DNA from: an uncultured Candidatus Melainabacteria bacterium
GTDB taxonomy: Bacteria; Cyanobacteriota; Vampirovibrionia; Gastranaerophilales; Gastranaerophilaceae
Reading direction: 5' to 3'
DNA length: 64,000 nucleotides
Assembly (NCBI GenBank): GCA_934693235.1
Contig: CAKUUY010000007.1
Coordinates: forward strand, 1-64,000
A model generated the notes under the pieces. It ran no database searches. It worked only from the letters and a program-made list of their open reading frames with translations, and was not told where the DNA came from. Below are positions 28,001 through 35,505 of this stretch, one piece after another. The first letter of the stretch is position 1. Every line of letters begins with the position of its first letter. Made by a program: the position numbers and the translations under genes.

Positions 28001-29527
28001 GCCATGCGGATTTTCCTTAGTTCCGATTATTTTTAAATTAATTCCTCCTTTACCTTTTATATCCATAATTGGAACGGGACCAAGCTCAAAATGTAAAATA
28101 TCGTGCAACGGATTAAGAACGATTTGAGCAGTTTTGAGGTCTACGCTATCAGTACTTGTTATCATTAATTCTGAATATTTTGTATATAGGTTAATAGGAC
28201 CTTTAACCCAAACTGTTTGAGATGGACTTGTAGGAACTTTTACATCAAGATTTAATTTATCTCCGAGGAATGCAATTTTGATAGTTGCTTTATCTGCGTT
28301 TGGAATAGGTTGAACCATATAAGCGTTAGAAACAAGAATATTCCCTTTGACATCAGGCATGTCTGCTTTTCCCTTGATTTCAAGGTTGCCAATTACATCA
28401 CCTTTAAAAACAGTTTGTTTCAACAAATGCAAATTAAGGTCAGGACTTAAATTTGCATTTCCGGGAAGAAGTGGGATTATATCTTCAGCTTTGGAATTAT
28501 TTATTGTAATTTTTAAATTCAAGTTTGGAAATTTTTTATTTAATTTGGTAATTTTTCCGATAGCAAAAGCACTGATGTTCTTCCCTGTAATGCTTGCATC
28601 GTTTATTTGTAGACCATTCTTGATAGTTGTAATATCCGATTTTAATGTTAATTTGCCGATGTGATGAATTGTATCAGCTTCGGTTTCACCGTATATTTCG
28701 AGGTTGTTAAGAAAAAGATTTGTTTGTATTTTTTTGTGCTTGTCCGGAGTTTCTGTTGTTTGTGCAGTGAAATTTATTATTCCGGACAACGATTTGATTT
28801 TTCCGTTGGACAAAGATTTTGCATATATTGAAAAATCAGACAAATCAAGGTTCGCAATATGTCCTGAAATGTCACATTGATCGTCAGAAATATTGTTGAG
28901 AGGTAATTTTAAGTCAATATCAGATTTGATAAATGTTTTTTTCTTTCCTGTTTGGATTTCAGCAATCGTCGAAAAATCAATGTGTTTGTCGTATTCAAAA
29001 TTGTTGACGGTCAAATACTGACCATCAAGTTTCAAATTCTTTGATTGGATTTTATCGTCTAAATTTATACTATATGAATTAACCTGAATTCTGGCATGCG
29101 ATAAAGTGAATGTAGGTTTTTCTTTTGGTAATTCAATAATATATTGTCCGAGTTTGAGCTTTGAATCCTTATCAAAAACGAGGTTTGTTTGAATATTTTC
29201 GGCAGAAAAATCGTGAATATCAATTTCTTTGAAAATTAAAGGTAAAAGTCGGATGTTAAGATAAGGTTTTTCAATTCCAAAAGCTGTGGAATTGTCATTG
29301 TTCAAAATTGCAAAATTATCAGCTTTAATTTGCACCGCAGGAATAAGTCCCATTTTAAGAGTAGGATTTTTTAACGATATTTTATAACCACTTTGCTCTA
29401 GAACTGTTTGTTCAATAAAATCAACTCTTGTAGGGAGATTTACTATAGCCGGAATCCCCCAGTAATAACCACTGAACAGAGCTGTCATTGAAAACAAAGT
29501 TATTAATATTTTTAAATTCCTGCTCAT
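25070..29527 (-). CDS. Giant AsmA/TamB-like periplasmic protein
   Basis: 1485 residues with one N-terminal membrane anchor (about 7-25). The rest is a long series of beta-strand repeats with phrases such as LNLKITINNSKAEDIIPLL, VKGNILVSNAYMVQPIPN and LKIIGTKENPHGWGQFYFRDG, the style of AsmA, YhdP and TamB. The C-terminal domain (GQVYGNVNGHFDLSCKGD ... LNGEGSFKIADGRMPKLGSL) is the AsmA-like C-terminal domain. Such proteins form bridges that carry phospholipid between inner and outer membrane, which implies a diderm envelope. Single gene, followed on the other strand by yidD. Confidence 0.85.
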   Translation of the reverse strand: MSRNLKILITLFSMTALFSGYYWGIPAIVNLPTRVDFIEQTVLEQSGYKISLKNPTLKMGLIPAVQIKADNFAILNNDNSTAFGIEKPYLNIRLLPLIFKEIDIHDFSAENIQTNLVFDKDSKLKLGQYIIELPKEKPTFTLSHARIQVNSYSINLDDKIQSKNLKLDGQYLTVNNFEYDKHIDFSTIAEIQTGKKKTFIKSDIDLKLPLNNISDDQCDISGHIANLDLSDFSIYAKSLSNGKIKSLSGIINFTAQTTETPDKHKKIQTNLFLNNLEIYGETEADTIHHIGKLTLKSDITTIKNGLQINDASITGKNISAFAIGKITKLNKKFPNLNLKITINNSKAEDIIPLLPGNANLSPDLNLHLLKQTVFKGDVIGNLEIKGKADMPDVKGNILVSNAYMVQPIPNADKATIKIAFLGDKLNLDVKVPTSPSQTVWVKGPINLYTKYSELMITSTDSVDLKTAQIVLNPLHDILHFELGPVPIMDIKGKGGINLKIIGTKENPHGWGQFYFRDGIVSFLDIHNMTIKNASGTLDFDNQNTLFQSKTATLNGKPISVKGTCSLLGILNFNIETKSQDIAKLLRTVKTSPMLTDIQKLTEPIENAQGLTNASINLTGKVKNPKDIVFNKNLFAKGTIELLSSSIKLKGAPVAISKTSGIIKFNNMDADFDLQSSLNNSIIKIKGKIKDNICNTEVLSHRFNLGDAIKTLPAAVKLPYKHDLATINTSFVGKYNGNIQNIDYNNLYLKGNIYSNRGAKSAIIVDNNSSFELKNSNFKLPKLQGTFKKSPYFISLNVAKMFDNNRTVNGNCKIKSLDLNLINDEALQYILPPKTAKAFKDIEFLNGNVDIAAKVANNNLNAFSILNDVSLFYNPKQTKFTIKSGNVLLKNNTLNLNRINSQLGQMPLFVNGKILNIQTNPNLNLYINAKPTQEFFDQFFNNNALYPIKLKGDAILTSKINGNLNNLNTNSTLNILENSSLYYMGASIGDVENPVKISINSTLSPDKIKINNLQYDKIILSQNNKPYAQTQLNASGIMSLQKNNIIGFNNFKIKTQNPTDAKIFNIIFRKPFMKQGVFTSDLVLNGTSLNPKIKGKLDVTSIDIPLFDATVRDVNLDFKNDKIYAKSRGTVLTNDINLNAVIHNKLTPPYIIENATLKLPDLNVNKITDTLQDMEAEATKNNPHTTTSNAQNIDISQIIIQKARIEADKVKIRNINADNFTALLRLNKSGLLDVNNFKFEIAQGSVLGQFKHNLHTHHTNLNINLDNANAAIMSEALFDLKGQVYGNVNGHFDLSCKGDSQDACFKTLNGEGSFKIADGRMPKLGSLEYLLKAGNLLKGGFTGLSINSLIDLVTPLKTGNFESISGDLHITNGIADQINVYSSGNDLNMYMVGSYNIITSVADMNIYGSLTKNITTVFGKIKNVSLNTLFNTIPGINDSTEKLLLQEDIAKIPNIKNVTDIYRIFFVDINGDINGENYVKSFKWVK

Positions 29528-29576
29528 AATTAGATTATACGATTAAAAAGGCTAAATGTAAAATGTAAATGTAATA

Positions 29577-29605
29577 TTGAAAATAACCTGAAAATATGTT
29601 AAAAT
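29577..29605 (+). promoter_or_regulatory. Promoter of poly-G module B
   Basis: TTGAAA (29577-29582), 17-bp spacer, TAAAAT (29600-29605); same hexamers as at 9434 and 51151. Confidence 0.68.
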
Positions 29606-29611
29606 GCTAAT

Positions 29612-29955
29612 ATGAATTTAAAAGAAGAACTGAAAAATGTTGAATTTGTGGTGAAAAGCGCCGTCGGGGGGGGGGCTATCGCGGTGCGGTGACGCACAAG
29701 CAGAATCAGTGTGTACAGAGGCATAGAGTCGTAGATGCAAAGAGGCTTGGTCTGTTACGTGGAGTTAGGTTGCTAGGAAGTGGAGCAGCTAATCGGAACT
29801 TAAATTTCAGAGAGGGGTACGTGGGGAGTGCACTCTCTCGCATTTGTAACGTTCGCAGTAGCTCACTAACAATTGCGACCACGGTACAAGGCGGACAGGG
29901 GCACACGCATCACTCTAGCTCTGCAGTTCCCTTTGTCTCACAAAGAGAGAGGTAA
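29612..29955 (+). other. Poly-G start ORF and repeat-filled region, module B
   Basis: From the ATG at 29612 the frame runs to GCC GTC then ten G and GCT ATC, and stops at 29690-29692. With one more G it would continue to 29955 (about 114 residues), but that product is low-complexity repeat translation, not a pilin. The ATG is only 6 bases after the promoter -10, with no ribosome site, so translation here is doubtful. The stretch 29700-29950 contains dispersed-repeat pieces (GCATAGAGTCGTAGATGC; CTTTGTCTCACAAAGAGAGAGG). The true pilin starts later at 30026. I read this as a decayed copy of the module seen at A and C. Confidence 0.55.
29666..29675 (+). repeat. Homopolymeric G10 tract, locus B
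   Basis: Ten consecutive G after GCCGTC, same length and same reading phase (GTC GGG GGG GGG GC) as at 9523 and 51238. Confidence 0.9.
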
Positions 29956-30025
29956 TGACTGCGTAATTGTCAAAACTGTAAAGAATAAAAATACGAATTA
30001 ATATAATACAAGAAAGGAAAATAAC

Positions 30026-30814
30026 ATGAATGCAAAACATCAAATCCGAAAAGACCTTATTACTCTATTGCCTCAGTATCCGAGTAACTTTTCTGAAACG
30101 GACCATTCACTGCTCACCACTAACTACTCATTCAGACAAAAATTCGCATTCACTCTTGCCGAAGTCCTCATCACTCTCGGGATTATTGGTGTTGTAGCAG
30201 CTTTGACTTTGCCTAATTTAATTGCAAACCATAGAGCTAAAGAGCTTGAAGCCGGTTTGAAGAAGAGTTCTTCCGTAATCCAACAAGCCCTTGAAATGGC
30301 GAATGCAGAAAATGGTGAACCGTTGACACCTGAAAGCGTAAATTGTTTTAAATTTAAGCATATATTAGTTCCATATTTGAAAGTTTTAAAAGATTGTGGT
30401 TCTGGAACGGAAATAGGCTCATGTGTGCCAAATCCGGAAGCCGGTCCATTCAGAGGCGAGGCAACTGCAACATATAAAACGTATAACAAATATACAGATG
30501 CGTCTCATAGCACGTTAGATGATGGACAACTTTTGTTAAGTGATGGAAGTTTTCTTTATTTTGAAAACAGTTGCGAGGTGGGTAGCAGAGTATACATATC
30601 AGTAGACGTTAACGGCTACAAAAAGGGACCAAATATTTGGGGACATGACTTATTTACGTTTCAGTTGATGGATAATGGAAAGTTGTTACCAATGGGAGCT
30701 CCCGGAACTACTTGGACAAATATGTGTTCTAGAACAAGTTCAGAACGTTATAACGGTATTGGGTGTACATCTAAAGCCTTGTCAGACCCAAATTATTTTA
30801 AAACACTGCCGTAA
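30026..30814 (+). CDS. Type IV prepilin-like protein B
   Basis: 262 residues. The ATG has AAAGGA 7 nt upstream. A ~40-residue leader precedes KFAFTLAEVLITLGIIGVVA, a prepilin peptidase site followed by the conserved hydrophobic helix. The leader includes DHSLLTTNYSF, which is the translation of a dispersed intergenic repeat. The mature part resembles type II/IV pseudopilins with a globular domain: LSDGSFLYFENSC, then SVDVNGYKKGPNIWGHDLFTF, then several Cys. Such proteins are exported and assembled by the type IV pilus machinery (pilT is at 48285). No G tract lies in its own reading frame; module B is 350 bp upstream. Confidence 0.82.
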   Translation: MNAKHQIRKDLITLLPQYPSNFSETDHSLLTTNYSFRQKFAFTLAEVLITLGIIGVVAALTLPNLIANHRAKELEAGLKKSSSVIQQALEMANAENGEPLTPESVNCFKFKHILVPYLKVLKDCGSGTEIGSCVPNPEAGPFRGEATATYKTYNKYTDASHSTLDDGQLLLSDGSFLYFENSCEVGSRVYISVDVNGYKKGPNIWGHDLFTFQLMDNGKLLPMGAPGTTWTNMCSRTSSERYNGIGCTSKALSDPNYFKTLP

Positions 30815-30825
30815 AAGCAGTGTTT
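30801..30825. terminator. Hairpin between convergent genes
   Basis: AAACACTGC (30801-30809) and GCAGTGTTT (30817-30825); the stop codon of pilin B is in the loop. The T tract is better for the minus-strand rubrerythrin gene. Confidence 0.55.
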
Positions 30826-30839
30826 ATAGAGTTATAACT

Positions 30840-31418
30840 TTAATATTCCTCACACAAAACTTCAAAGTAAGCTTGAGGATGGTGGCAATTCGGACATTTT
30901 TTAGGCGCAGATTTGCCATGGTGTACGTAACCACATTCTCTGCACATCCAGTAAGTCTCTTTGTCTTTTGAAAAAACAGTGTTATTTTTTACGTTTTCGA
31001 ACAGTTTTTTATACCTGTTTTCATGGTGTTTTTCGGCTTCCACTACATGATGAAATGTTTCGGCAATTTTATCAAAACCCTCTTCTCGTGCCACTTTTTC
31101 TCCCTCCGGATAAAGAATAGACCATTCTTCTTTTTCTCCTTTTATTGCACTTTCAAGGTTTTCTTTCGTTGTCCCAAGCTCAAATGGATAATCTGAATTT
31201 ACGTGCCCAACAGTGTTGCCGATATGTTCATAAAAAAGCTTTGCGTGTTCTTTTTCGTTTTCTGCGGTGATGAGAAATATTTCTGCGATTTGTTCGTAGC
31301 CCTCATTTTTAGCCTGTTTCGCAAAAAAGCTGTAACGATTTCTCGCTTGAGATTCTCCGGCAAATGCGTTTATTAAATTTTGTTCTGTTCGAGTGCCTTT
31401 CAAAGTTTTTTCTGTCAT
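30840..31418 (-). CDS. Rubrerythrin
   Basis: 192 residues. Non-haem diiron peroxidase that protects anaerobes from hydrogen peroxide. Ferritin-like domain with the iron ligands in GESQARNRY, AENEKEHAKLF and VEAEKHHENRY; C-terminal rubredoxin domain with CRECGYVHHG and CPNCHHPQ. The ATG at 31418 is chosen over 31445 because AGGAGG lies 8 nt before it. Fits an anaerobic gut lifestyle. Confidence 0.95.
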   Translation of the reverse strand: MTEKTLKGTRTEQNLINAFAGESQARNRYSFFAKQAKNEGYEQIAEIFLITAENEKEHAKLFYEHIGNTVGHVNSDYPFELGTTKENLESAIKGEKEEWSILYPEGEKVAREEGFDKIAETFHHVVEAEKHHENRYKKLFENVKNNTVFSKDKETYWMCRECGYVHHGKSAPKKCPNCHHPQAYFEVLCEEY

Positions 31419-31568
31419 ATTTTTCCCTCCTAAGATATTTTGCAAAACAATTTGAATATTGTAATTAGTCTGTTGGGTAATAGCATAAGGCTAAATATAC
31501 TACTTTATTCGGATTATATGATGCGAAAATAAATTGATAATGTAAATGTAGAAGTAGGAAATTGAATT

Positions 31569-31724
31569 ATGGACTTGTTAAATTACACTAAAAAGTTATA
31601 TGACAAAATAAAGTTTTACGACTCTGTTGCGCAAAACTCTTTTTCGGGACTGCATACGGTAAACCCTTTTGCAAAACCGATAAGTATTACTATTGTTTGG
31701 GTTGAAGAAGAAAACAATGATTAA
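31569..31724 (+). CDS. Possible small protein, 51 residues
   Basis: ATG at 31569 with GTAGGA about 9 nt upstream; ends TAA at 31722-31724, overlapping by 4 bp the 3' end of the convergent ABC gene. The peptide (MDLLNYTKKLYDKIKFYD...) has plausible composition and no membrane segment. No family recognised; supported only by ribosome site and coding-like composition. Confidence 0.35.
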   Translation: MDLLNYTKKLYDKIKFYDSVAQNSFSGLHTVNPFAKPISITIVWVEEENND

Positions 31725-32716
31725 ATTCTTATTCCGGTATTTTTATTAAAATAGTATATGTCAGCCGGATTAATACTTAATTCAAGAGTTTTGTCGATTG
31801 CAGTATCTGCAGAAAGTTTAGCGGAACATTTTTTGTTTCCGATATTAAAATATACAATTTTTTCGCTTCCCAAAAGTTCTGTTATTTCGACATCTACGCT
31901 TAGTTTTATTTTTCCGCCTGTAATCATTTTTTCAGGACGAATGCCCAGAATTATGTCTTGTTTCCCAATATCAGGGATATGTTCACTTTCAATAAAATTC
32001 ATTTGTGGTGAGCCAACAAAACCTGCAACAAAAGTGTTTGACGGGTTGTTGTAAATCTCTTCAGGTCCAGCTGCTTGTTGGATTTTCCCTTTGTCTAAAA
32101 CGACAACTCTGTCGCCCATTGTTAATGCTTCTGTTTGGTCATGAGTTACGTAAATAAATGTTGTTTGTAGTTTTTCGTGCAATTTTTTTATTTCAGAACG
32201 CATTTGAACACGAAGTTTTGCATCAAGGTTTGATAATGGTTCATCCATTAAGAAAACTTTTGGATTTCTTACAATTGCACGACCTAGCGCAACACGTTGT
32301 CTTTGTCCGCCGGACAATTGTTTTGGTTTTCGGTCCAAGTATTCACCCAAGTCCAAAATTTCTGCAGCTTCTTGAACTTTTTTCTCAATTGTTGATTTGT
32401 CAACTTTTCTCATTTTTAAACCGAATGCAATATTTTCTCTAACAGTCATGTGCGGATATAATGCGTAACTTTGGAATACAAACGCGATATCTCTATCTTT
32501 AGGATGCACATTGTTAACTTTTTTGTCTCCAATGTAGATTTCACCGGACGTAATTTCTTCTAATCCTGCAATCATCCTTAAAAGAGTTGATTTGCCACAA
32601 CCCGAGGCCCCGACAAGAACTACAAATTCTTTATCATTAATAGTTAAGTCGATATTATCTATAACTTTTTTCTTATCATATACTTTAGTTACGTTTTTTA
32701 AAACAACATTGCTCAT
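31721..32716 (-). CDS. Sugar ABC transporter ATPase, MsmK/UgpC type
   Basis: 331 residues. Walker A GASGCGKST (36-44), Q-loop AFVFQSYALYPHMTV, signature LSGGQRQRVALGRA, Walker B VFLMDEPLSNLDAKLR, then a C-terminal TOBE regulatory domain as in MalK, MsmK and UgpC. These ATPases power carbohydrate importers. No permease or binding protein is adjacent, so it may be a shared ATPase for several uptake systems. It lies 31 bp downstream of the histidine-kinase-like gene. Start set by AAGGGGA. Confidence 0.9.
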   Translation of the reverse strand: MSNVVLKNVTKVYDKKKVIDNIDLTINDKEFVVLVGASGCGKSTLLRMIAGLEEITSGEIYIGDKKVNNVHPKDRDIAFVFQSYALYPHMTVRENIAFGLKMRKVDKSTIEKKVQEAAEILDLGEYLDRKPKQLSGGQRQRVALGRAIVRNPKVFLMDEPLSNLDAKLRVQMRSEIKKLHEKLQTTFIYVTHDQTEALTMGDRVVVLDKGKIQQAAGPEEIYNNPSNTFVAGFVGSPQMNFIESEHIPDIGKQDIILGIRPEKMITGGKIKLSVDVEITELLGSEKIVYFNIGNKKCSAKLSADTAIDKTLELSINPADIYYFNKNTGIRI

Positions 32717-32747
32717 TTTTATCCCCTTTTAAGCTCTCTGATTGCCT

Positions 32748-33866
32748 TTAGTTTTCTTTTTCAATTGGTAAAATTACATTGAAAGTTGTTCCTTTCATAA
32801 CTTCTGAATTAACCCAAATTGCTCCGCCTATCCGCTTAAGTATTGTGTGTGCCGTTCCTAAAGAAATTGAACGGATAATATTTTTTTTATGAATTTTGTC
32901 TAATTGAGTGTAAGGTTCGAAAATTCCATCTAATTCAGATTCTGCAAGTCCCATTCCTGTATCAGATACAGAGATTTTAACATATGAAAAACAGTTTGCG
33001 TTTTTTACGATTTTTGCACCGCTTTTTTCAACAACATCAATATTCGGATGGTTGATTTTTATTGAAATTATCCCAGCATCTGTTAGTTTTATTGATGTTT
33101 CAAGAACATTTTGAAGTATGATTTTAATAATGTTTTCGTCATTGTAAATTGCTTTTTTGTTAAAATCTTCGGTGTCATATTCGATAGTTAAATTTTTTAA
33201 ACTCAGTTCTTTTTCGTTATTCTTAACGACTGTTTGAACGGTATTCATAAGATCAAAAATTTGATTATTGCAGGTAAATAAAGAAGATTCTGCTTGTGCA
33301 AATTCGAGAAATTTATCCATAAAATATAATAATTCAGTTGAATTTTTGTTGATGATTTTAACATATTTTTCTTGCTTGTCATTGATTTTTCCGCCCATTC
33401 CATCCATTAAAGCTTGAGAAAAACCGATAATTGATTGAATTGGTGACTTAAATTCATTTGAAAGTTTTGCAATCATCACATTCTTTTCTTTATTAAGACG
33501 TCCTGTCTTCTCAGCAATAGTTAAAACATTTGTCATTGCAGTTACATCTCGAATTGTTATGAAATATTGTTCAATGTATTTTTTAGCGTTCATTTCAATG
33601 AAAATTTCTTTGCCATCGGTTGTAAATGCTCCTGTTACGATAGAATTCTTTTTTGAATAAGATTTTTGAGCGGAAGTGAGACCGTTTACAACAATTTCAT
33701 CAAAATACATGCCTTTTAAATCAGCAGCTCTTGTTTCAAAAATAATGGATGCTTTGTCGTTTGCCCAAATTATTCTTCCGTCAAAATCAATAACGAAAAC
33801 AGCATCAGGCAAGTTTTTTAAGACTTCTTTAGGATTTATGTTGCTGAATAAATTAAAAAAATTCAT
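32748..33866 (-). CDS. PAS-domain histidine-kinase-like protein with degenerate active site
   Basis: About 372 residues from ATG 33866. An N-terminal PAS domain (about 15-120: VFVIDFDGRIIWANDKAS) is followed by a kinase dimerisation helix and an ATPase domain. The H-box reads LSNEFKSPIQSIIGFSQ, so the phospho-accepting His is Asn (residue 137). The N-box reads NVLETSIKLT, where the metal-binding Asn is Thr. The G1 box (VSDTGMGLAESELDGIFEPY) is kept. It thus probably cannot autophosphorylate in the normal way and may act as a scaffold or sensor partner. No response regulator is adjacent. No membrane segment. The longer start (33908) has no ribosome site either. Confidence 0.8.
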   Translation of the reverse strand: MNFFNLFSNINPKEVLKNLPDAVFVIDFDGRIIWANDKASIIFETRAADLKGMYFDEIVVNGLTSAQKSYSKKNSIVTGAFTTDGKEIFIEMNAKKYIEQYFITIRDVTAMTNVLTIAEKTGRLNKEKNVMIAKLSNEFKSPIQSIIGFSQALMDGMGGKINDKQEKYVKIINKNSTELLYFMDKFLEFAQAESSLFTCNNQIFDLMNTVQTVVKNNEKELSLKNLTIEYDTEDFNKKAIYNDENIIKIILQNVLETSIKLTDAGIISIKINHPNIDVVEKSGAKIVKNANCFSYVKISVSDTGMGLAESELDGIFEPYTQLDKIHKKNIIRSISLGTAHTILKRIGGAIWVNSEVMKGTTFNVILPIEKEN

Positions 33867-34109
33867 AGTTGCAATACTTTCGTTAATGTAGTATACTTTA
33901 TATAACATTTATATATTAAAATCGACTACATTGTACTTTAAATATAGCATAAACAGTTTGTAATAAGAGGTTTTATATTAATTTTTGTAATTTTTTATTT
34001 ACAAACTAGCAAAAAAATTTTTTTTCATGTTTTAAAACAACAAACGAGATATAGAGTGATAAGTTGCGGCATGGTGCTGTAACCCCGAACAAAGAAAGAG
34101 GATGTGACT

Positions 34110-34454
34110 ATGAACGATATTCCAAAAAACGCGCAAGGTCTAAGCATTCCACAACAAACGACAAAAATTGAACAAGTGAAACCTGAAGCTATTGATGCTC
34201 AAACTCAAAAGCCGGTAGATGTTCAGCCCAAAGAAATTAAAGAAATCCCGGAAAATCCGGCTGACAGATCTGCTGTTAAGGTTGATAATCTTGAAAATGA
34301 TTTGAAAATTTTTGCTGCAAATCCAGAATTGGCTCAAAAAGCTCTTGAAGTAGCTGAATTGGCAGAAAAACGTTATGAAGATGAGGGTGTTGAACAGCCT
34401 GAATTGAAAGCGTTAGCTGTTGGTAAAGCTTTTGTAGAAGAGTTTCAAAAATAA
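34110..34454 (+). CDS. Hypothetical acidic protein, 114 residues
   Basis: ATG at 34110, 8 nt after GAGG; the GTG two codons earlier is too close to that site. The first ~55 residues are Pro/Gln/Lys-rich and likely disordered (PQQTTKIEQVKPEAI), the rest is helical (LKIFAANPELAQKALEVAEL). It converges with flgC. Family unknown; a flagellum-linked role is possible by location only. Confidence 0.6.
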   Translation: MNDIPKNAQGLSIPQQTTKIEQVKPEAIDAQTQKPVDVQPKEIKEIPENPADRSAVKVDNLENDLKIFAANPELAQKALEVAELAEKRYEDEGVEQPELKALAVGKAFVEEFQK

Positions 34455-34520
34455 CGTTGTTATATTTTAAATAACTCATTCATAAGATAAATTGAGCAAT
34501 AAACGTTACAAATAATATGT

Positions 34521-34964
34521 CTATCTACCGATTTCGGTTGCTTTTTGTGCCATAGATTTAGTGATATTTATTAATGCCAAGTTAGCTTCGTATGCTCGTT
34601 GTGCCAAGATTGCATCAGCCATATCTACTGCGGGGTTTACATTTGAAGCTCTTATATAGCCGTTTGCATCGGCATCAGGATGTCCCGGACGATAAATTTT
34701 ATCTCCCAATGTTGGATCTTCTACACATCCGTTAAATACCACTCCACCTTGTAAATATGGTAAAGTGCCCACCCCGAAAACATCTTCTTTCATATTATTC
34801 ATCAAACCATGAAAAGAAATATCTTCTGTTGCATTTAAAATAGGAATTTTTCTAACGTAATTCGGAGTATCTACGTTCGCAATGTTTTTTGCGTGAATAT
34901 CCATCCTTAAGCCATGGGCTTTTAAGGCATTCGCTCCGATATTCATTGATTCCATTATACTCAT
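34521..34964 (-). CDS. flgC: Flagellar basal-body rod protein FlgC
   Basis: 147 residues. Proximal rod subunit. Seen: N-terminal rod signature ALKAHGLRMDIHAKNIANVD followed by TPNYVRK, and the C-terminal FlgC-type segment VNPAVDMADAILAQRAYEAN. Start follows AAAGGCG. Last gene of the minus-strand rod cluster; separated from flgB by a repeat element. Confidence 0.92.
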   Translation of the reverse strand: MSIMESMNIGANALKAHGLRMDIHAKNIANVDTPNYVRKIPILNATEDISFHGLMNNMKEDVFGVGTLPYLQGGVVFNGCVEDPTLGDKIYRPGHPDADANGYIRASNVNPAVDMADAILAQRAYEANLALINITKSMAQKATEIGR

Positions 34965-35006
34965 GATTTACGCCTTTCTTTGTGTTGTTGGAGAAGTTGC
35001 TTTTCA

Positions 35007-35085
35007 ATCCCTCTCCAGCATTCGTAACACTTACTTATCGTTCGTGAACGACTGCTCCCTCTTCCCGTTGGGGAGAGAGGATTGT
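35007..35085. repeat. Palindromic repeat between flgB and flgC
   Basis: CAATCCCTCTCC (35007-35018) faces GGGAGAGAGGATTG (35072-35085). Inside are ATTCGTAACACTTACTTATC and GTTCGTGAACGAC. Same CTCTCC/GGAGAG type as the elements at 11137, 49369 and in pilin leaders. It could fold in the operon mRNA and affect flgC expression. Confidence 0.62.
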
Positions 35086-35093
35086 TTTAATTA

Positions 35094-35441
35094 TTATTTA
35101 CCGACATTTATAACGGTTTTCATCTCTGTAATTATATTAGACATTCTTCTTGTTGCCATCGTATAAAGAAGTGAATTTTCCTGTAATTCCATCAATTCAT
35201 TTGCAGGGTCAATTTCTTCATAAGTTTGTTCATCAATAACCCCAGATGGACCTAGTTTCTCAGATAATTTAGTTTCTAAAGGACTATTCATAGAATTCAA
35301 ATAATCCCCAAAATTTACATCTCGACGAACATAGCCTGGAGTATCCATATTTGCAAGGTTTGACCCCAAAGCTCTTTGTCTTTGAGTTATCAAATCCATC
35401 ATTAGTGTAACTTTTCCCATATTATCTAGCGATGTAAACAT
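35094..35441 (-). CDS. flgB: Flagellar basal-body rod protein FlgB
   Basis: 115 residues, short but complete. Seen: LMMDLITQRQRALGSNLANMDTPGY-type N-terminus (L..RQRALGSNLANMDTPGYV) and the C-terminal helix ENSLLYTMATRRMSNII. Proximal rod subunit next to flgC. Ribosome site AAAGGAC. Confidence 0.88.
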   Translation of the reverse strand: MFTSLDNMGKVTLMMDLITQRQRALGSNLANMDTPGYVRRDVNFGDYLNSMNSPLETKLSEKLGPSGVIDEQTYEEIDPANELMELQENSLLYTMATRRMSNIITEMKTVINVGK

Positions 35442-35505
35442 TTTGTCCTTTCAGTTATATTCGTTGGGGAGTGGAAACTCCCAATTCTTTTTATATTAAC
35501 GTTAT

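Noticed and set aside
25953..29487. Several ORFs of 60-156 codons opposite the AsmA-like gene
   Set aside because: Antisense shadows of a long, low-complexity AT-rich gene; no ribosome sites or family patterns.
29689..29955. Open frame of 88 codons after the locus B G tract
   Set aside because: It is repeat-derived, biased in composition and lacks a ribosome site; it would be read only after a +1 shift of the G tract. Described as part of module B instead of a gene.
30500..30814. DGR variable region in pilin B
   Set aside because: Normal AT-rich coding sequence with no GC-rich NNC block.
31453..31568. Riboswitch or RNA gene between rubrerythrin and the small ORF
   Set aside because: AT-rich sequence without clear stems.
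33980..34100. Possible riboswitch before the 34110 gene (GTGATAAGTTGCGGCATGG, then GCTGTAACCCCGAAC)
   Set aside because: Some pairing is possible, but it does not match a known class and no consistent stem set was found.
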